A DNA stretch of 64,000 nucleotides from Sphingomonas hankookensis (GTDB lineage Bacteria; Pseudomonadota; Alphaproteobacteria; Sphingomonadales; Sphingomonadaceae), in assembly GCF_001619955.1 (NCBI RefSeq), contig NZ_LQQO01000045.1:1-64000 (forward strand), given 5' to 3'. Position numbers and translations under genes: made by a program. A model generated the notes under the pieces. That model worked only from the letters and a program-made list of their open reading frames with translations. It had not been told where the DNA came from and searched no databases. Below are positions 37,335 to 46,612 of this stretch, in pieces (the first letter of the stretch is position 1; each line of letters begins with the position of its first letter).

Positions 37335-37868
37335 ATGACCTCACCATATCTCGACCATGCACAAGCTTGGTGCATCGCCCTGCGCACCTTGATGAACTAT
37401 CCGGCCTACGCGCTGCCGTTCCACACGACGGCATGGCGCTCCAGCTCGCCGCGCGACGTTTCTCAAGCGTTGGAATTGACGCAGATCGCGGCCGACAAGG
37501 GAAGTGATCCGGTCCACGTCGCCTTCGCGCTGGATATCGACGCACCATCGAGCGTGTCCCTGGCGGTTCGACAAGGTGCAGGCGTGGCATGGATCCCAGA
37601 CGTCCATCTGTATGCAGCGGACGAGAAAGCACCGCTCGAACTGCTGGCCTATGATCGCCGTTGGTTCATTGGCCCGCGGTCGTTCCTGACCAGCGCCAAG
37701 CTGCCGCCCAGACACCGCAAGGCGCGGGGAGAAGAGATCGCCTGGCGTCGCTGGCAGCATGCGGCCGCGATGGAGGTACCGCTGACGCTGGAAAAGGCGC
37801 TCTGGGTGCCGCCGGGGGGCACGTTCAAGGACGCAATCCCACACGAACATCTCAAGATCGCCGCCTGA
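37335..37868 (+). CDS. Hypothetical protein
   Basis: The 177-aa protein is not recognised. It is rich in Trp and His and has no signal peptide or membrane segment (for example YDRRWFIGPRSFLTSAKLPP and RRWQHAAAMEVPLTLEKALW). The start ATG at 37335 is preceded by AGGAGACCATA. It belongs to the plus-strand series 34811-38673 and probably shares its transcript. Confidence 0.6.
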   Translation: MTSPYLDHAQAWCIALRTLMNYPAYALPFHTTAWRSSSPRDVSQALELTQIAADKGSDPVHVAFALDIDAPSSVSLAVRQGAGVAWIPDVHLYAADEKAPLELLAYDRRWFIGPRSFLTSAKLPPRHRKARGEEIAWRRWQHAAAMEVPLTLEKALWVPPGGTFKDAIPHEHLKIAA

Positions 37869-37956
37869 CACCCCTCACCATCAGCATCGTGGATCACGAT
37901 GCTTCCGACGACGCCGCCCCTGATCCGGGCGGCGTCGTCGTTTCTAGGAGACACCC

Positions 37957-38673
37957 ATGTTCATAACCAAAGCCGAACTTGCCGACGCCCGTCGTGCCCT
38001 CCTCGCAGCTCCGCCCCGCAATCGCCGGCCTGCCGATGCGATCGACTTCAAGATTCGACCCATCTCCGAAGACTGGCGGCTGGTTCACCGCATGCCGAGC
38101 TACAAGACAGCGACGTGCAACGCGGCCTATATCTGGCGGGACTCGGACGTCGAGGACCGCTTTGGTCCTATGCCCGCTGCGTTCGCGGAACGACGGTGTG
38201 AGCTTCGCGGTGCAGGCCTGTTGTTGCCGGCCAACGCTCCGCTATGGGCAACCGAGGGCTACCGGATCTGGCAGGATGCCGACGAGGCGGCGTTCGCGAC
38301 CGGCGATCCAACCGCCGTCAGCGCCTGGCACGTCATGGCGCAGATTCCAGAGAGCGTGTCGCCGACGCATTGGCACTGGATGTTCCGGGGCTTCCTTGAG
38401 CGTGAGTTGTCCAGCAAGGGTGCCGCCGTCGCATGGGCCGTTCACGCACTTGAGGGATGCAATGGGGATTGGCTCGTTTCGCCGCATGGCCACGCGATCG
38501 TCACGGCACGGCGGTGGAAGACGGGTGCCAGAAAGGGTGAACGGCATCCTGCCTGGATCGCGTCCTCGGAACAGCAACGGCGACTTGGTGTCGCGTGGCG
38601 AAGGCGGTGCGCCACGACCCGTCTGATGGCACAGGCGGGCTTTCGATGGTCGACGCTGCCGATCCTGTCCTAG
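37957..38673 (+). CDS. MobA/MobL-like relaxase fragment
   Basis: The 238-aa protein has VAWAVHALEGCNGDWLVSPH then GHAIVTARRWK. HxHAxVTxRRW is the HUH metal-binding motif in the form used by MobA/MobL relaxases. The N-terminal Tyr-bearing part of such relaxases is not evident, and the helicase or primase half is absent, so it is short. Start ATG 37957 follows TAGGAGACACCC. If active it would nick an origin of transfer, but it may be a remnant or an accessory. Confidence 0.45.
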   Translation: MFITKAELADARRALLAAPPRNRRPADAIDFKIRPISEDWRLVHRMPSYKTATCNAAYIWRDSDVEDRFGPMPAAFAERRCELRGAGLLLPANAPLWATEGYRIWQDADEAAFATGDPTAVSAWHVMAQIPESVSPTHWHWMFRGFLERELSSKGAAVAWAVHALEGCNGDWLVSPHGHAIVTARRWKTGARKGERHPAWIASSEQQRRLGVAWRRRCATTRLMAQAGFRWSTLPILS

Positions 38674-38785
38674 CGGTGAGACCCAGCGATCCGTCAGCCG
38701 GCTGGGTTCGGGCATAGCCGCTCGCTGGATGCGGATGCGAGTGAAGGCCGGGCCGGCCAATTGGAAGGCAGCAACTGACTGTGGC

Positions 38786-38840
38786 ATACATAGAACCTTG
38801 ACCGTGATGGCCTTGGTTCTATGTATCTCATTTGAGATAC
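38786..38840 (+). promoter_or_regulatory. Promoter and two operators of the DinJ/YafQ toxin-antitoxin unit
   Basis: A promoter TTGACC (38798-38803) and TATGTA (38820-38825), 16 bases apart, precedes the antitoxin gene. Two palindromes surround it: ATACATAGAACC (38786-38797) with GGTTCTATGTAT (38815-38826), perfect 12-bp arms; and GTATCTCA-TT-TGAGATAC (38823-38840), perfect 8-bp arms. Antitoxin-toxin complexes bind such sites to repress their own operon. Confidence 0.7.
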
Positions 38841-38851
38841 AGGAGTCGGTG

Positions 38852-39115
38852 ATGGCCTCTACCATGCTTCACGTCCGGCTGGACGAAGACATCAAGACCA
38901 AGGGCAATGCAGCGCTCGCCGCGATGGGCCTGTCGGCGGCGGATGCGGTGCGGCTTCTCTATCACCGCATCGTGGCCGACCAGGCGCTCCCGCTCGAACT
39001 GAAGGTCCCTAACGCCGCCACCCGGCAAGCGATGCTCGAAGCGGATGCCATCATTGCCTCGCGTGCGGACCGGTTCGAGGATGGTGAGGCGATGATCGGG
39101 ACGCTGGATGGCTAA
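38852..39115 (+). CDS. dinJ: RelB/DinJ-family antitoxin
   Basis: The 87-aa protein has the ribbon-helix-helix N-terminus of DinJ/RelB (MLHVRLDEDIKTKGNAALAA, then MGLSAADAVRLLYHRIVADQ), followed by a flexible acidic C-terminus that would wrap the toxin. Start ATG 38852 follows AGGAGTCGGTG; the open frame extends upstream through the operators and is not the true gene. It overlaps the toxin gene by 8 bp. Confidence 0.88.
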   Translation: MASTMLHVRLDEDIKTKGNAALAAMGLSAADAVRLLYHRIVADQALPLELKVPNAATRQAMLEADAIIASRADRFEDGEAMIGTLDG

Positions 39116-39437
39116 GGGCGCTCAGACCAAGCGCGCCTCTCATCCCCGTGCCTGCGACTATACGAAGGCGTTCAGCAAGGATTGGACCCGCCTGTCCGGT
39201 TCGGGCCGGTATGACATGAACCGGCTGAAGGCCGTCATGCTCCTGCTCATCGCCAACGACGCGCCGCTGGGGCCGGAATGGAAGGATCACCCGCTCAAGG
39301 GCGAATGGTCCTCGCACCGCGAATGCCATGTCGGCGGGGACTTCCTGCTCATCTACAAAACAGACGACGGTGCCGGTAAGGGCGGCACCATCGTCTTCGT
39401 CAGGGCTGGAACGCACGCCGACCTGTTCGGCGAGTAA
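39108..39437 (+). CDS. yafQ: YafQ-family mRNA interferase toxin
   Basis: The 109-aa protein matches YafQ: DYTKAFSKDWTRLSGSGRYD, DHPLKGEWSSHRECHVGGDF and VRAGTHADLFGE. The histidines and aspartate used for catalysis in YafQ (HPLKG, ECH, the following D, and GTHxDLF) are all present. YafQ cuts mRNA in the ribosome at in-frame codons. It overlaps the antitoxin gene by 8 bp and converges on the integrase gene, with 5 bp between the stops. The pair may stabilise the island. Confidence 0.88.
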   Translation: MAKGAQTKRASHPRACDYTKAFSKDWTRLSGSGRYDMNRLKAVMLLLIANDAPLGPEWKDHPLKGEWSSHRECHVGGDFLLIYKTDDGAGKGGTIVFVRAGTHADLFGE

Positions 39438-39442
39438 CGGCC

Positions 39443-41509
39443 TTATCGATCGCCACCTGCTCCGGTCCGTGACACTCCGGCATCACTGCGACGCTTGCGC
39501 GTGATGCCGGCACCGACCCTTGAACGCTTTTCGAGCGGCAGCAGCCGTATCGGGTGCGGCTCGATGTTGCCGGTAATCGTGGGGACATAGCGTTCGATGA
39601 AGTCGCGCCGCTCCGGGAGGACGACATCAAGTCCTTCCGTCGCCATGCGCTTCGAATAGTGCTTGCCATTCGTCCCTTCACGGGCGTGGCCCATGACGTC
39701 CGCGCGCATCAACGCATTGACGCCATCGACCTCGTAGAAGCTCGAGCCGAGGGCACGGATCGAATGGATGTCCGGCCCCTTGCCGGCGGGGTTCATGGGC
39801 AGTGGTAGCCGCTCGGCGATGTAATCGACCATGTGCTGCCAGGCGCGTTCGTAGAAATGCGCGCCGCCGCGCTTCTCCTCGTTGACGTAGAGTTCGGGAA
39901 AAAGCGCGACATGCCCCTCGGCCCGGATCGCATCGACATAGTCCAGAAAGCCGAGCCGGATCAGTTCTGCATGGACCGGCAGCTTGCGGTTGCGCGCACC
40001 GCGCTTTTCGCCAGCCATTTCGCCATCGCGGCCACGGGTCAGATTATCGCGAATGTGGAAGTGCGGGACGGGGTGGTCCGTGACGACGTCGGCGACCTCA
40101 AGCCCTGCAGTCTCCTCGCGGCAACTATGATGGTAAAACCAGAGCAACGGCAGGAAATAGGCGGCATCGTGCCAGACCTGCCGATCGCGTCCAGCGTCGC
40201 GCAGGCGTTTCAGCGCGCCACCGCCGCCGGTGTAGAGCGGAGAGGCGAAGAGATGTTCGAGGTGCGCCGTGGTCCACGGCGGGCGGGTATCGATATTCGG
40301 ATCGACCTTGATCGCGATGCGCCCGGCACCGAAGTCCATCACCGTCGTGCCCGGCAGGCGCGGCTTCCACGACGTGGTAGCCAGGTGCCTGGCAACGGTC
40401 GCCATCGTCGACAGGTCGCGATTGATGGTCTTGGGATTGCGCCGATCGGCGGGAGCAACCGGCGGCAGCTCGGCGAGGACGTCCGCGAACGGGCGCGACA
40501 TGGCACCCTCGGTCAGCGAGCCATAATAGAAGCGGGCAGGCAGTTTCTGCATGCCCTTCTTGAACGTCGCCGCATCGAGGTGATTGTAGGCGCCGAGCGG
40601 TTTGTCCCCGGTGATCCAGGCGAATGTTTCCATGATGCGGCGCTGCTGCCGCAAGTCTCCCTTCCAGATACCGTCTGTTTTCAGGTCGGTCAGTATGTCG
40701 TCGATCGCGGCACTGAACGGACGCGGGTCATAGACCTGAAACTGGCTGTCGATCGGCGGCGTGATCGGGACGACCACCGGCTCGGTGATTGCTATCGGCT
40801 TCGGCAGTGTGGCTGGGGGACCAAGATCTGCCATCAGCGCGGCGATGGGGTCGGCCGCGTCCATGATGTCGTCGTCGAAGACGCGCTGGACCCGGGTGCA
40901 AGCACTTGCCGCGGCGCGGATCAGGTGCGTCCGGGCGACGGCGATGGTGTCCGCGTGAACCGGCGCGCCGATCGCTTCGAGCCGCTTTGCCACCACAGCG
41001 TCAGTCAGCAGATCGCGAATCTGCTGCGCATAGTCCTCGATTGCCGGGACGTCGGCACCAAGTCCGCGTGCCACCAGTTCGGCGCGGTCCTGGTCGGTCA
41101 GCCCGAGATGACGGTCGGGGCGGCGGATGATCCGGTAGGCTTCGGCTTCCTGCGCGGCGACCTCGGGCACGGACGACGACCAGGACGCATTTTCATACGC
41201 ACTGTGGACATAGGAGGTGAGCTCGGCTTCGAGCGCATTGCGGAACAGCGCCTCGATCTCGGGTCCGGTGAGGCGTCTTCCTTCTTCCAGCATCGCATCC
41301 ACGCTCGACTTAACCCGGACGAAGCGCGCCGACAGGATCGCCGCGCGGGTCCGCGCGACCTTCGGATCGGCGGTGCCCAGCGCGAGCGGTACCGGTTTCG
41401 AGATAAGATTTCGGTAATGAACGCGACGCTGGAAGACGTAGCGGCCGTTCGTTCGACGGGTATGGGGGATATGGGCCAAGGGCCTTCGCCTTTCGGCGTG
41501 TCCTACCAT
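39443..41509 (-). CDS. int: Tyrosine recombinase (integrase) of the genomic island
   Basis: The 688-aa protein has tyrosine-recombinase catalytic motifs in the C-terminal third: HSCREETAGLEVADV (first Arg), DIHSIRALGSSFYEVDG (HxxR), VMGHAREGTNGKHYSKRM (second His and the Tyr nucleophile). It is larger than lambda-type integrases because of an N-terminal ~350-residue region resembling the long integrases of alphaproteobacterial islands. The start is ATG 41509; the frame is open upstream but would run through the tRNA gene. It lies next to tRNA-Pro with its 5' end toward the tRNA, as expected for an island integrated there. Confidence 0.9.
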   Translation of the reverse strand: MVGHAERRRPLAHIPHTRRTNGRYVFQRRVHYRNLISKPVPLALGTADPKVARTRAAILSARFVRVKSSVDAMLEEGRRLTGPEIEALFRNALEAELTSYVHSAYENASWSSSVPEVAAQEAEAYRIIRRPDRHLGLTDQDRAELVARGLGADVPAIEDYAQQIRDLLTDAVVAKRLEAIGAPVHADTIAVARTHLIRAAASACTRVQRVFDDDIMDAADPIAALMADLGPPATLPKPIAITEPVVVPITPPIDSQFQVYDPRPFSAAIDDILTDLKTDGIWKGDLRQQRRIMETFAWITGDKPLGAYNHLDAATFKKGMQKLPARFYYGSLTEGAMSRPFADVLAELPPVAPADRRNPKTINRDLSTMATVARHLATTSWKPRLPGTTVMDFGAGRIAIKVDPNIDTRPPWTTAHLEHLFASPLYTGGGGALKRLRDAGRDRQVWHDAAYFLPLLWFYHHSCREETAGLEVADVVTDHPVPHFHIRDNLTRGRDGEMAGEKRGARNRKLPVHAELIRLGFLDYVDAIRAEGHVALFPELYVNEEKRGGAHFYERAWQHMVDYIAERLPLPMNPAGKGPDIHSIRALGSSFYEVDGVNALMRADVMGHAREGTNGKHYSKRMATEGLDVVLPERRDFIERYVPTITGNIEPHPIRLLPLEKRSRVGAGITRKRRSDAGVSRTGAGGDR

Positions 41510-41586
41510 CGTGTAGTCGGTCCATGTTACAGACCACGATAGCAAGCCACGCAAATTGGCGGAAATCCGTCGCTTTCGCGATAAAG

Positions 41587-41663
<77 letters not shown>

Positions 41664-41709
41664 ACGCGAAGCGCGGCCCTAGTCGCAAATGCCGCGCGGT
41701 ACAAGCGTT

Positions 41710-41784
41710 GGTGGGCCCGGCAGGACTCGAACCCGCAACCTAGCCGTTATGAGCGGCCAGCTCTAACCATTGAGCTACAGGCCC
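41710..41784 (-). tRNA. tRNA with CAT anticodon (Met or Ile2)
   Basis: The 75-nt minus-strand cloverleaf has acceptor GGGCCTG/CGGGCCC, an encoded CCA, a D-arm GCTC/GAGC and an anticodon stem GGCCG/CGGCT around CTCATAA (CAT). It lacks initiator-tRNA features. Elongator Met and lysidine-modified Ile2 both read as CAT and cannot be separated by eye. Confidence 0.9.
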
Positions 41785-41862
41785 ACGCTGTACGTGCGGA
41801 GCGATAGCGTCGGGCGCGGGGATTGCGCAAGGGCGATCATGCCCTGCCCGCTTCCCGCGCGA

Positions 41863-42891
41863 TCAGGCGGAGTCGCGTTCGACCAGGATCGGCGACATGA
41901 CGACCGAGGGCGCATCCTCGCCCGCGATCCGGCGGAACAGCGCGGACACCATTTCATTGGCGCCACGGGCGATATCCTGGCGGACGGTCGTGATGCGCGG
42001 CACGGCGCTGGACGACAGCGGCAGGTCGTCATAGCCGACAACCGGCAGGTCACCCGGCACGCGCAGGCCGCGGTCGGCCAGCACCCGCAGCGTGGTCAGC
42101 GCGATGACGTCGGACGCGGCGGCGATGCCGTCGATCTCGCCACCGACGCGATCGAGATGCGCGGCGATCTCCTGCTCCATGATGTCGGATGCGAGATGGG
42201 TGTCGAGCTGGATCGGCGGCTTGGCGATGCCGGCCATCGCCATCGCCTGCGCCACGCCTTCGCAACGTTGCCGGATTTCAGGTGCGCGCAGTTCGCCCAG
42301 AAACGCGATGCGCTTGGCCCCGCGCTCGATCAGCCGTTCGCCCGCCAGCCGGCCGCCGGCGATATTGTCGGTGCCGACCGCGCAATGCACCTGGCCGGGC
42401 AGGTTGCTGCTGCCCCACGCCACCAGCGGGCGGTAGCGGCGGGCGACACGCTCGATCGTGTGGAACTGGTCGGACTGGCCGATCAGCAGCACGCCGTCCA
42501 TCATCCCCGAATCGACGATCCGTTCCAGCCAGTCGGTCGCGTCCGGGATGACGCGCGACAGCATCAGGTCGTAACCGTCCTCGGTAAGCCGGTCGGCGAG
42601 GAATCCGAGCATGGTCATGAAGAACGGGTCGGACAGATGCTGGCGCCGCTCATGGCCCAGCGGAACGACCACGCCGATCACGCCGGTGCGCTGCGTCCGC
42701 AACCGGCTGGCCATCTGGTTCGGGCGAAAGCTGTGTTCGGCGGCCAGCGCCTGGATGCGGTCACGGGTTTCGGCATTGACCAGCGACTTGCCGGCCAGCG
42801 CGCGCGATACCGTACCCGGCGACACCCCGGCCAGCCGCGCCAGATCGGCAATCGTTCGTACGGGGGAACGCGCTGTCGAATATTCGTCCAT
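41863..42891 (-). CDS. LacI-family transcriptional regulator
   Basis: The 342-aa protein has the LacI HTH (TIADLARLAGVSPGTVSRAL, residues 13-32), the hinge helix NQMASRLRTQRTG and a periplasmic-binding-like effector domain (IGVVVPLGHERRQ ... VVGYDDLPLSSSAVP ... ITTVRQDI). It is divergent from the ROK kinase gene, so it probably represses that gene and itself in the absence of a sugar. The start is ATG 42891; the longer frame runs through the divergent promoter. A LacI-type operator lies 64 bp upstream. Confidence 0.92.
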   Translation of the reverse strand: MDEYSTARSPVRTIADLARLAGVSPGTVSRALAGKSLVNAETRDRIQALAAEHSFRPNQMASRLRTQRTGVIGVVVPLGHERRQHLSDPFFMTMLGFLADRLTEDGYDLMLSRVIPDATDWLERIVDSGMMDGVLLIGQSDQFHTIERVARRYRPLVAWGSSNLPGQVHCAVGTDNIAGGRLAGERLIERGAKRIAFLGELRAPEIRQRCEGVAQAMAMAGIAKPPIQLDTHLASDIMEQEIAAHLDRVGGEIDGIAAASDVIALTTLRVLADRGLRVPGDLPVVGYDDLPLSSSAVPRITTVRQDIARGANEMVSALFRRIAGEDAPSVVMSPILVERDSA

Positions 42892-42954
42892 GGCGTACTT
42901 GTAGGAACATATTGGATTGTTCGGCCAGCGGAATGTGACCGCGAGCAGCATGGT

Positions 42955-42968
42955 TGCAAACGATTGCA
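42955..42968. promoter_or_regulatory. LacI-type operator between the regulator and kinase genes
   Basis: TGCAAA-CG-ATTGCA is a LacI-family half-site pair around a central CG, with one mismatch in the arms. It lies in the divergent gap between the two genes. The likely ligand is the LacI protein encoded next to it. Confidence 0.55.
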
Positions 42969-43057
42969 GGGCCAAGTAACGGCGATTGTAACGACACGGC
43001 TTGTCGCGACCTCGGTCGCTGCGGCATGACCGGGTTCCAGCGGAAGAGGATCGATCG

Positions 43058-43939
43058 ATGGTTGCGGACAGGATGGTGGCCGGTGTCGAACTGGGCGGGA
43101 CCAAGTCGATCGCGGTGATCGGACGGGGCGACACGATCCTCGACAGCTTCCGCGTGCCGACCACGACACCCGGCGAAACATTGGGAGCGCTGGCCGCGAA
43201 GCTCGCCGAATGGCGGCGAATCCATCGTCCCGAAGCGATCGGCATCGCCAGCTTCGGGCCGATCTCGGTTGAGCAAGGGCGGATGCTGCCGACGCCCAAG
43301 CCGCATTGGGCGGGCGCGGACATCGTCGGCCCCCTTGCCGCCGGGTTCGACCGGGTGGCGTTCCATACCGACGTGACCGGCGCGGCGCTGGGCGAAGGGC
43401 GCCATGGCGCCGGCGTCGGCCTGTCCGATTTCCTCTATGTCACGGTCGGCACCGGGGTTGGCATGGGAATCATCGCCAACGGGCAGCCGGTCACCGGCAT
43501 GATGCACCCGGAGGCCGGGCATATCCGCGTGCGACGTCGCGCGGGCGACGATTTTGCCGGTGCCTGCCCGTTCCATGGCGATTGTCTTGAAGGGCTGGTC
43601 AGTGGGCCGGCGATCGCCGCACGGGCGGGCAAGCCGGCGCATCTGCTGACGGCCGACGATCCGGCGTGGCGCGATGTCGCCGATGCGCTGGGCGAGGCGT
43701 TCGCGATGCTGTTCCTCACCCTGTCCCCTGCCCGCCTCATCGTCGGCGGTGGCGTCGGGCTGGGTCAGCCGCAGGTGCTGCCGATGGTGCGCGAACGCAC
43801 GGTCGCGGCGTTGGCCGGCTATCTGGGCTTCGTCGACGAGCACTCGATCGCCGAGCGGATCGTGCGGGCGGGCTTGGGCGATGAAGCCGGCCCGCTCGGC
43901 ACCTTGGTCATGGCGCAGGGCGTGCTCCCGGGCGCCTAA
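43058..43939 (+). CDS. ROK-family sugar kinase, fructokinase-like
   Basis: The 293-aa protein has the ROK phosphate site AGVELGGTKSIAVIGRGD, the signature GVGLSDFLYVTVGTGVGMGI and a zinc site GMMHPEAGHIRVRR then GACPFHGDCLEGLVSG (His/Cys ligands), which is typical of fructokinase-type ROK proteins. It phosphorylates a hexose, probably fructose, with ATP. Start ATG 43058 has AGAGGATCG before it; another ATG five codons on is possible. Divergent from the LacI regulator. Confidence 0.85.
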   Translation: MVADRMVAGVELGGTKSIAVIGRGDTILDSFRVPTTTPGETLGALAAKLAEWRRIHRPEAIGIASFGPISVEQGRMLPTPKPHWAGADIVGPLAAGFDRVAFHTDVTGAALGEGRHGAGVGLSDFLYVTVGTGVGMGIIANGQPVTGMMHPEAGHIRVRRRAGDDFAGACPFHGDCLEGLVSGPAIAARAGKPAHLLTADDPAWRDVADALGEAFAMLFLTLSPARLIVGGGVGLGQPQVLPMVRERTVAALAGYLGFVDEHSIAERIVRAGLGDEAGPLGTLVMAQGVLPGA

Positions 43940-44175
43940 TCCGCGTCGGACTTGTCGGTCCCGGTTGCGTCGTTGTGGGCGCCGCCCGGACCGCCATGAT
44001 AGTCCTTTTCGCTCTGCCCGCCATCGAAGCGGCCGGCATCGCTGTCGTCATGCGGGTTGGGATAGGCGCCGCCGGCAGATTCGCCGCCGCTGGGCGAAGT
44101 ATTGACGCCATCGGGTTTGGCGGCGTCGGAACCGCCACCGACCGCCTGATTGGGTTGCTTTCCGTCGTCGGTCAT
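43936..44175 (-). CDS. Small Gly/Asp-rich conserved sphingomonad protein
   Basis: The 79-aa protein is hydrophilic and low in complexity (NQAVGGGSDAAKPDGVNTSP; GGESAGGAYPNPHDDSDAGR). It has no signal or membrane segment. AAGGAG precedes the ATG at 44175. Similar short proteins occur in other sphingomonads as far as I recall. It overlaps the kinase gene tail to tail by four bases. Function unknown. Confidence 0.7.
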   Translation of the reverse strand: MTDDGKQPNQAVGGGSDAAKPDGVNTSPSGGESAGGAYPNPHDDSDAGRFDGGQSEKDYHGGPGGAHNDATGTDKSDAD

Positions 44176-44232
44176 CGCGCGCTTCTCCTTGCCGTTCAGG
44201 GAGTTAACGCACGAAGACCGATGCCGGGTGCG

Positions 44233-46518
44233 TTACGCCAGCACGAAGCTGCCATTGACGCCGTCCGCCTCGGCCGATGGTGCGACCCAGATGCGGAAGC
44301 TGCCCGGTTCGACGGTCGGGCGATTCTGCGTGCCGATGAAGCGCAGATCGTCGGCGCGCAGGGTGAACTCCACGATCTTCGATTCACCGGGCGCTAGTGC
44401 CACCCGCTGAAACGCCTTCAGCTCGCGCACCGGACGGGTGATGCTGGCGGCAACGTCGTGGATGTAGAGCTGCACCACCTCGGTCGCGGCGCGGGTGCCG
44501 CTGTTGGTGATGCGCGCGCGGACCTTCAGCGCGCCGTCGGTGTTCAGCCGCCCGCCGCCGAGATCGAGGTCGCTATAGGCGATACGACCATAGGTCAGGC
44601 CGTGCCCGAACGGGAAGCGGGCGGCACTGGGCCCTTCGCGATAGCGCGCCTTATATTCGGCGAGCGGCCCCGGCGGGTTCGGGCGACCGGTGGTCTTGTG
44701 CGCATAATAATAGGGCTGCTGCCCGGTCGAATAGGGGAAGCTGACCGGTAGGCGAGCGGACGGCGACATGTCGCCGAACAGGATGTCGGCGGTCGCCGGG
44801 CCGCTCTGCGATCCCAGGAACCAAGTGACGAGGATCGCACGCGCATCCAGCACCGGCTTTTCCAGCACCATCGCCCGGCCGTTGCGCAGCAAGACGACGG
44901 TCGGCTTGCCGGTCGCGAGCACCGCCTGCGCCAGATCGAGCTGCGCCTGCGGAATACCGATATCGACCCGCGACTGCGCCTCGCCCGACATGCGCTGCGA
45001 TTCGCCGATCGCCAGCAGCACCACATCGGCCTGCGAGGCGGCGATTACCGCCGCCTCGATCCCGCCGGGGATCGCATCGGTGATGCCCGATCCGTCGACG
45101 GCGGTGACCAGCGAGGGATCGGTAACCGCCGCGCGCACGCCGGTCAGCAGGTCGACCGCCTCGGCATCCGAACCATAGACGTTCCACGTGCCGATCAGTT
45201 CGCGCTGCCCCTGCACGAACGGGCCGATCAGCGCGATCTTCTTGCCCGACTTGGCCAGCGGCAGCAGGTCGCCGTCATTCTTCAGCATCACGATCGACCG
45301 CGCACCGGCCTCACGGGACAGCTTGAGGTGCGCAGCCGTCCGCACCCGCTGCTTTTCGCGGCGCGGATCGATCCGGCGGAACGGATCGTCGAACAGGCCG
45401 AGCTGCGCCTTCAAGGCCAGCACGCGGCGCACCGCCTGATCGAGCCGCGCCATCGGCACCTCGCCCTTCGCCACAAGGTCGGGCAAGTGCTTGATATAGA
45501 AACCCGACTGCATCGACATGTCGACGCCCGCCAGGAAGGCGAGCTTCGTCGCCTCGCGCGCATCGGCGGCGAAGCCGTGGGCGATCAGTTCCTCGTCACC
45601 GGTATAGTCGGACACGACCAGCCCGCCGAACCCCCACTCCTTGCGCAGGATCGTGTCGAGCAACCACGGATTCGCGGTCGCCGGCACGCCGGACAATTCG
45701 TTGAACGACGCCATCGTCGTCGGCGCACCGGCGGCGAAGGCGCTCTGGAACGGCGGGAAATAGGTTTCGCGCAACGTCCGTTCGGAGATATCGACCGTGT
45801 TATAGTCCAGTCCGGCCTCCGCCGCGCCATAGGCGGCGAAATGCTTCGCGCAGGCGGCAACGGCGTCGTCGGCGGTCAGCCCGCGACGGCCCTGGAAGCC
45901 ACGCACCCGGGCATCGGCCATGACCTTGCCCAGCAGCAGGTCCTCGCCCGCCCCTTCGATACCGCGACCCCAGCGCTGGTCGCGGGCGATGTCGACCATC
46001 GGTGCGAAGGTCCAGTCGATGCCCGCCGCCGACGCCTCGACCGCCGCCGCGCGCGCGGTACGTTCGGCGAGGTCGGCGTCGAAGCTGCCCGCCTCCGCCA
46101 GCGGCATCGGGAACACGGTGCGGAAACCATGGATGATGTCGGCGGCGAACAGCAGCGGCACCTTCAGCCGCTGCTCGCGCATCGCGACCGTCTGCATCCG
46201 GCGCGCCATTTCCGCACCATTGCCGTTGAACACGCCGGTCAGCCGCCCGGTGCGAACCTGCGCCAGCTGCTCGTCGAACGTCGCGGTCGCGCTGATCGGG
46301 TTGAGCGCATTCGCGGCGCCCCCCGCCCAGGCGGCGGCCATCAACGTCAGCTGGCCGCATTTTTCCTCGACCGTCATCTGGCCGATCAGCGCCTCGACCG
46401 ATGCCGGCAGGCGGTCGCCCGCCTGTGCCAGTAGCGCCCGAGCCGGTGACGCGCTCCACGCCGCCACGGCACCCGCGCCCATCAACCATGCGCGGCGCGA
46501 AATGCGGATGTCTTCCAT
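44233..46518 (-). CDS. Glycoside hydrolase family 3 beta-glucosidase, exported by Tat
   Basis: The 761-aa protein starts with a twin-arginine signal (RISRRAWLMGAGAVAAWSAS then PARA). It has the GH3 N-terminal TIM barrel (LIGQMTVEEKCGQLTL, PMVDIARDQRWGRGIEGAGE, CAKHFAAYGAAEAGLDYNTV) and the nucleophile Asp in GFGGLVVSDYTGDEE. The alpha/beta sandwich domain (RSIVMLKNDGDLLPL ... IALIGPFV) and the fibronectin-type C-terminus (FPFGHGLTYGRIAYSDLDLG) are complete. It is BglX-like and periplasmic, releasing glucose from beta-linked oligosaccharides. The start is ATG 46518 with AGAGGGGATC upstream. It is divergent from the LacI gene at 46703 with a palindromic operator between them. Confidence 0.93.
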   Translation of the reverse strand: MEDIRISRRAWLMGAGAVAAWSASPARALLAQAGDRLPASVEALIGQMTVEEKCGQLTLMAAAWAGGAANALNPISATATFDEQLAQVRTGRLTGVFNGNGAEMARRMQTVAMREQRLKVPLLFAADIIHGFRTVFPMPLAEAGSFDADLAERTARAAAVEASAAGIDWTFAPMVDIARDQRWGRGIEGAGEDLLLGKVMADARVRGFQGRRGLTADDAVAACAKHFAAYGAAEAGLDYNTVDISERTLRETYFPPFQSAFAAGAPTTMASFNELSGVPATANPWLLDTILRKEWGFGGLVVSDYTGDEELIAHGFAADAREATKLAFLAGVDMSMQSGFYIKHLPDLVAKGEVPMARLDQAVRRVLALKAQLGLFDDPFRRIDPRREKQRVRTAAHLKLSREAGARSIVMLKNDGDLLPLAKSGKKIALIGPFVQGQRELIGTWNVYGSDAEAVDLLTGVRAAVTDPSLVTAVDGSGITDAIPGGIEAAVIAASQADVVLLAIGESQRMSGEAQSRVDIGIPQAQLDLAQAVLATGKPTVVLLRNGRAMVLEKPVLDARAILVTWFLGSQSGPATADILFGDMSPSARLPVSFPYSTGQQPYYYAHKTTGRPNPPGPLAEYKARYREGPSAARFPFGHGLTYGRIAYSDLDLGGGRLNTDGALKVRARITNSGTRAATEVVQLYIHDVAASITRPVRELKAFQRVALAPGESKIVEFTLRADDLRFIGTQNRPTVEPGSFRIWVAPSAEADGVNGSFVLA

Positions 46519-46612
46519 GCGATCCCCTCTGTGTCGTTTGCGCAACGATCCAGTCGCGCCGGTGTTTCAAATCTGTGTTGTCGAATCTGGTGTTGAAGCG
46601 CGTTGTAGATTC

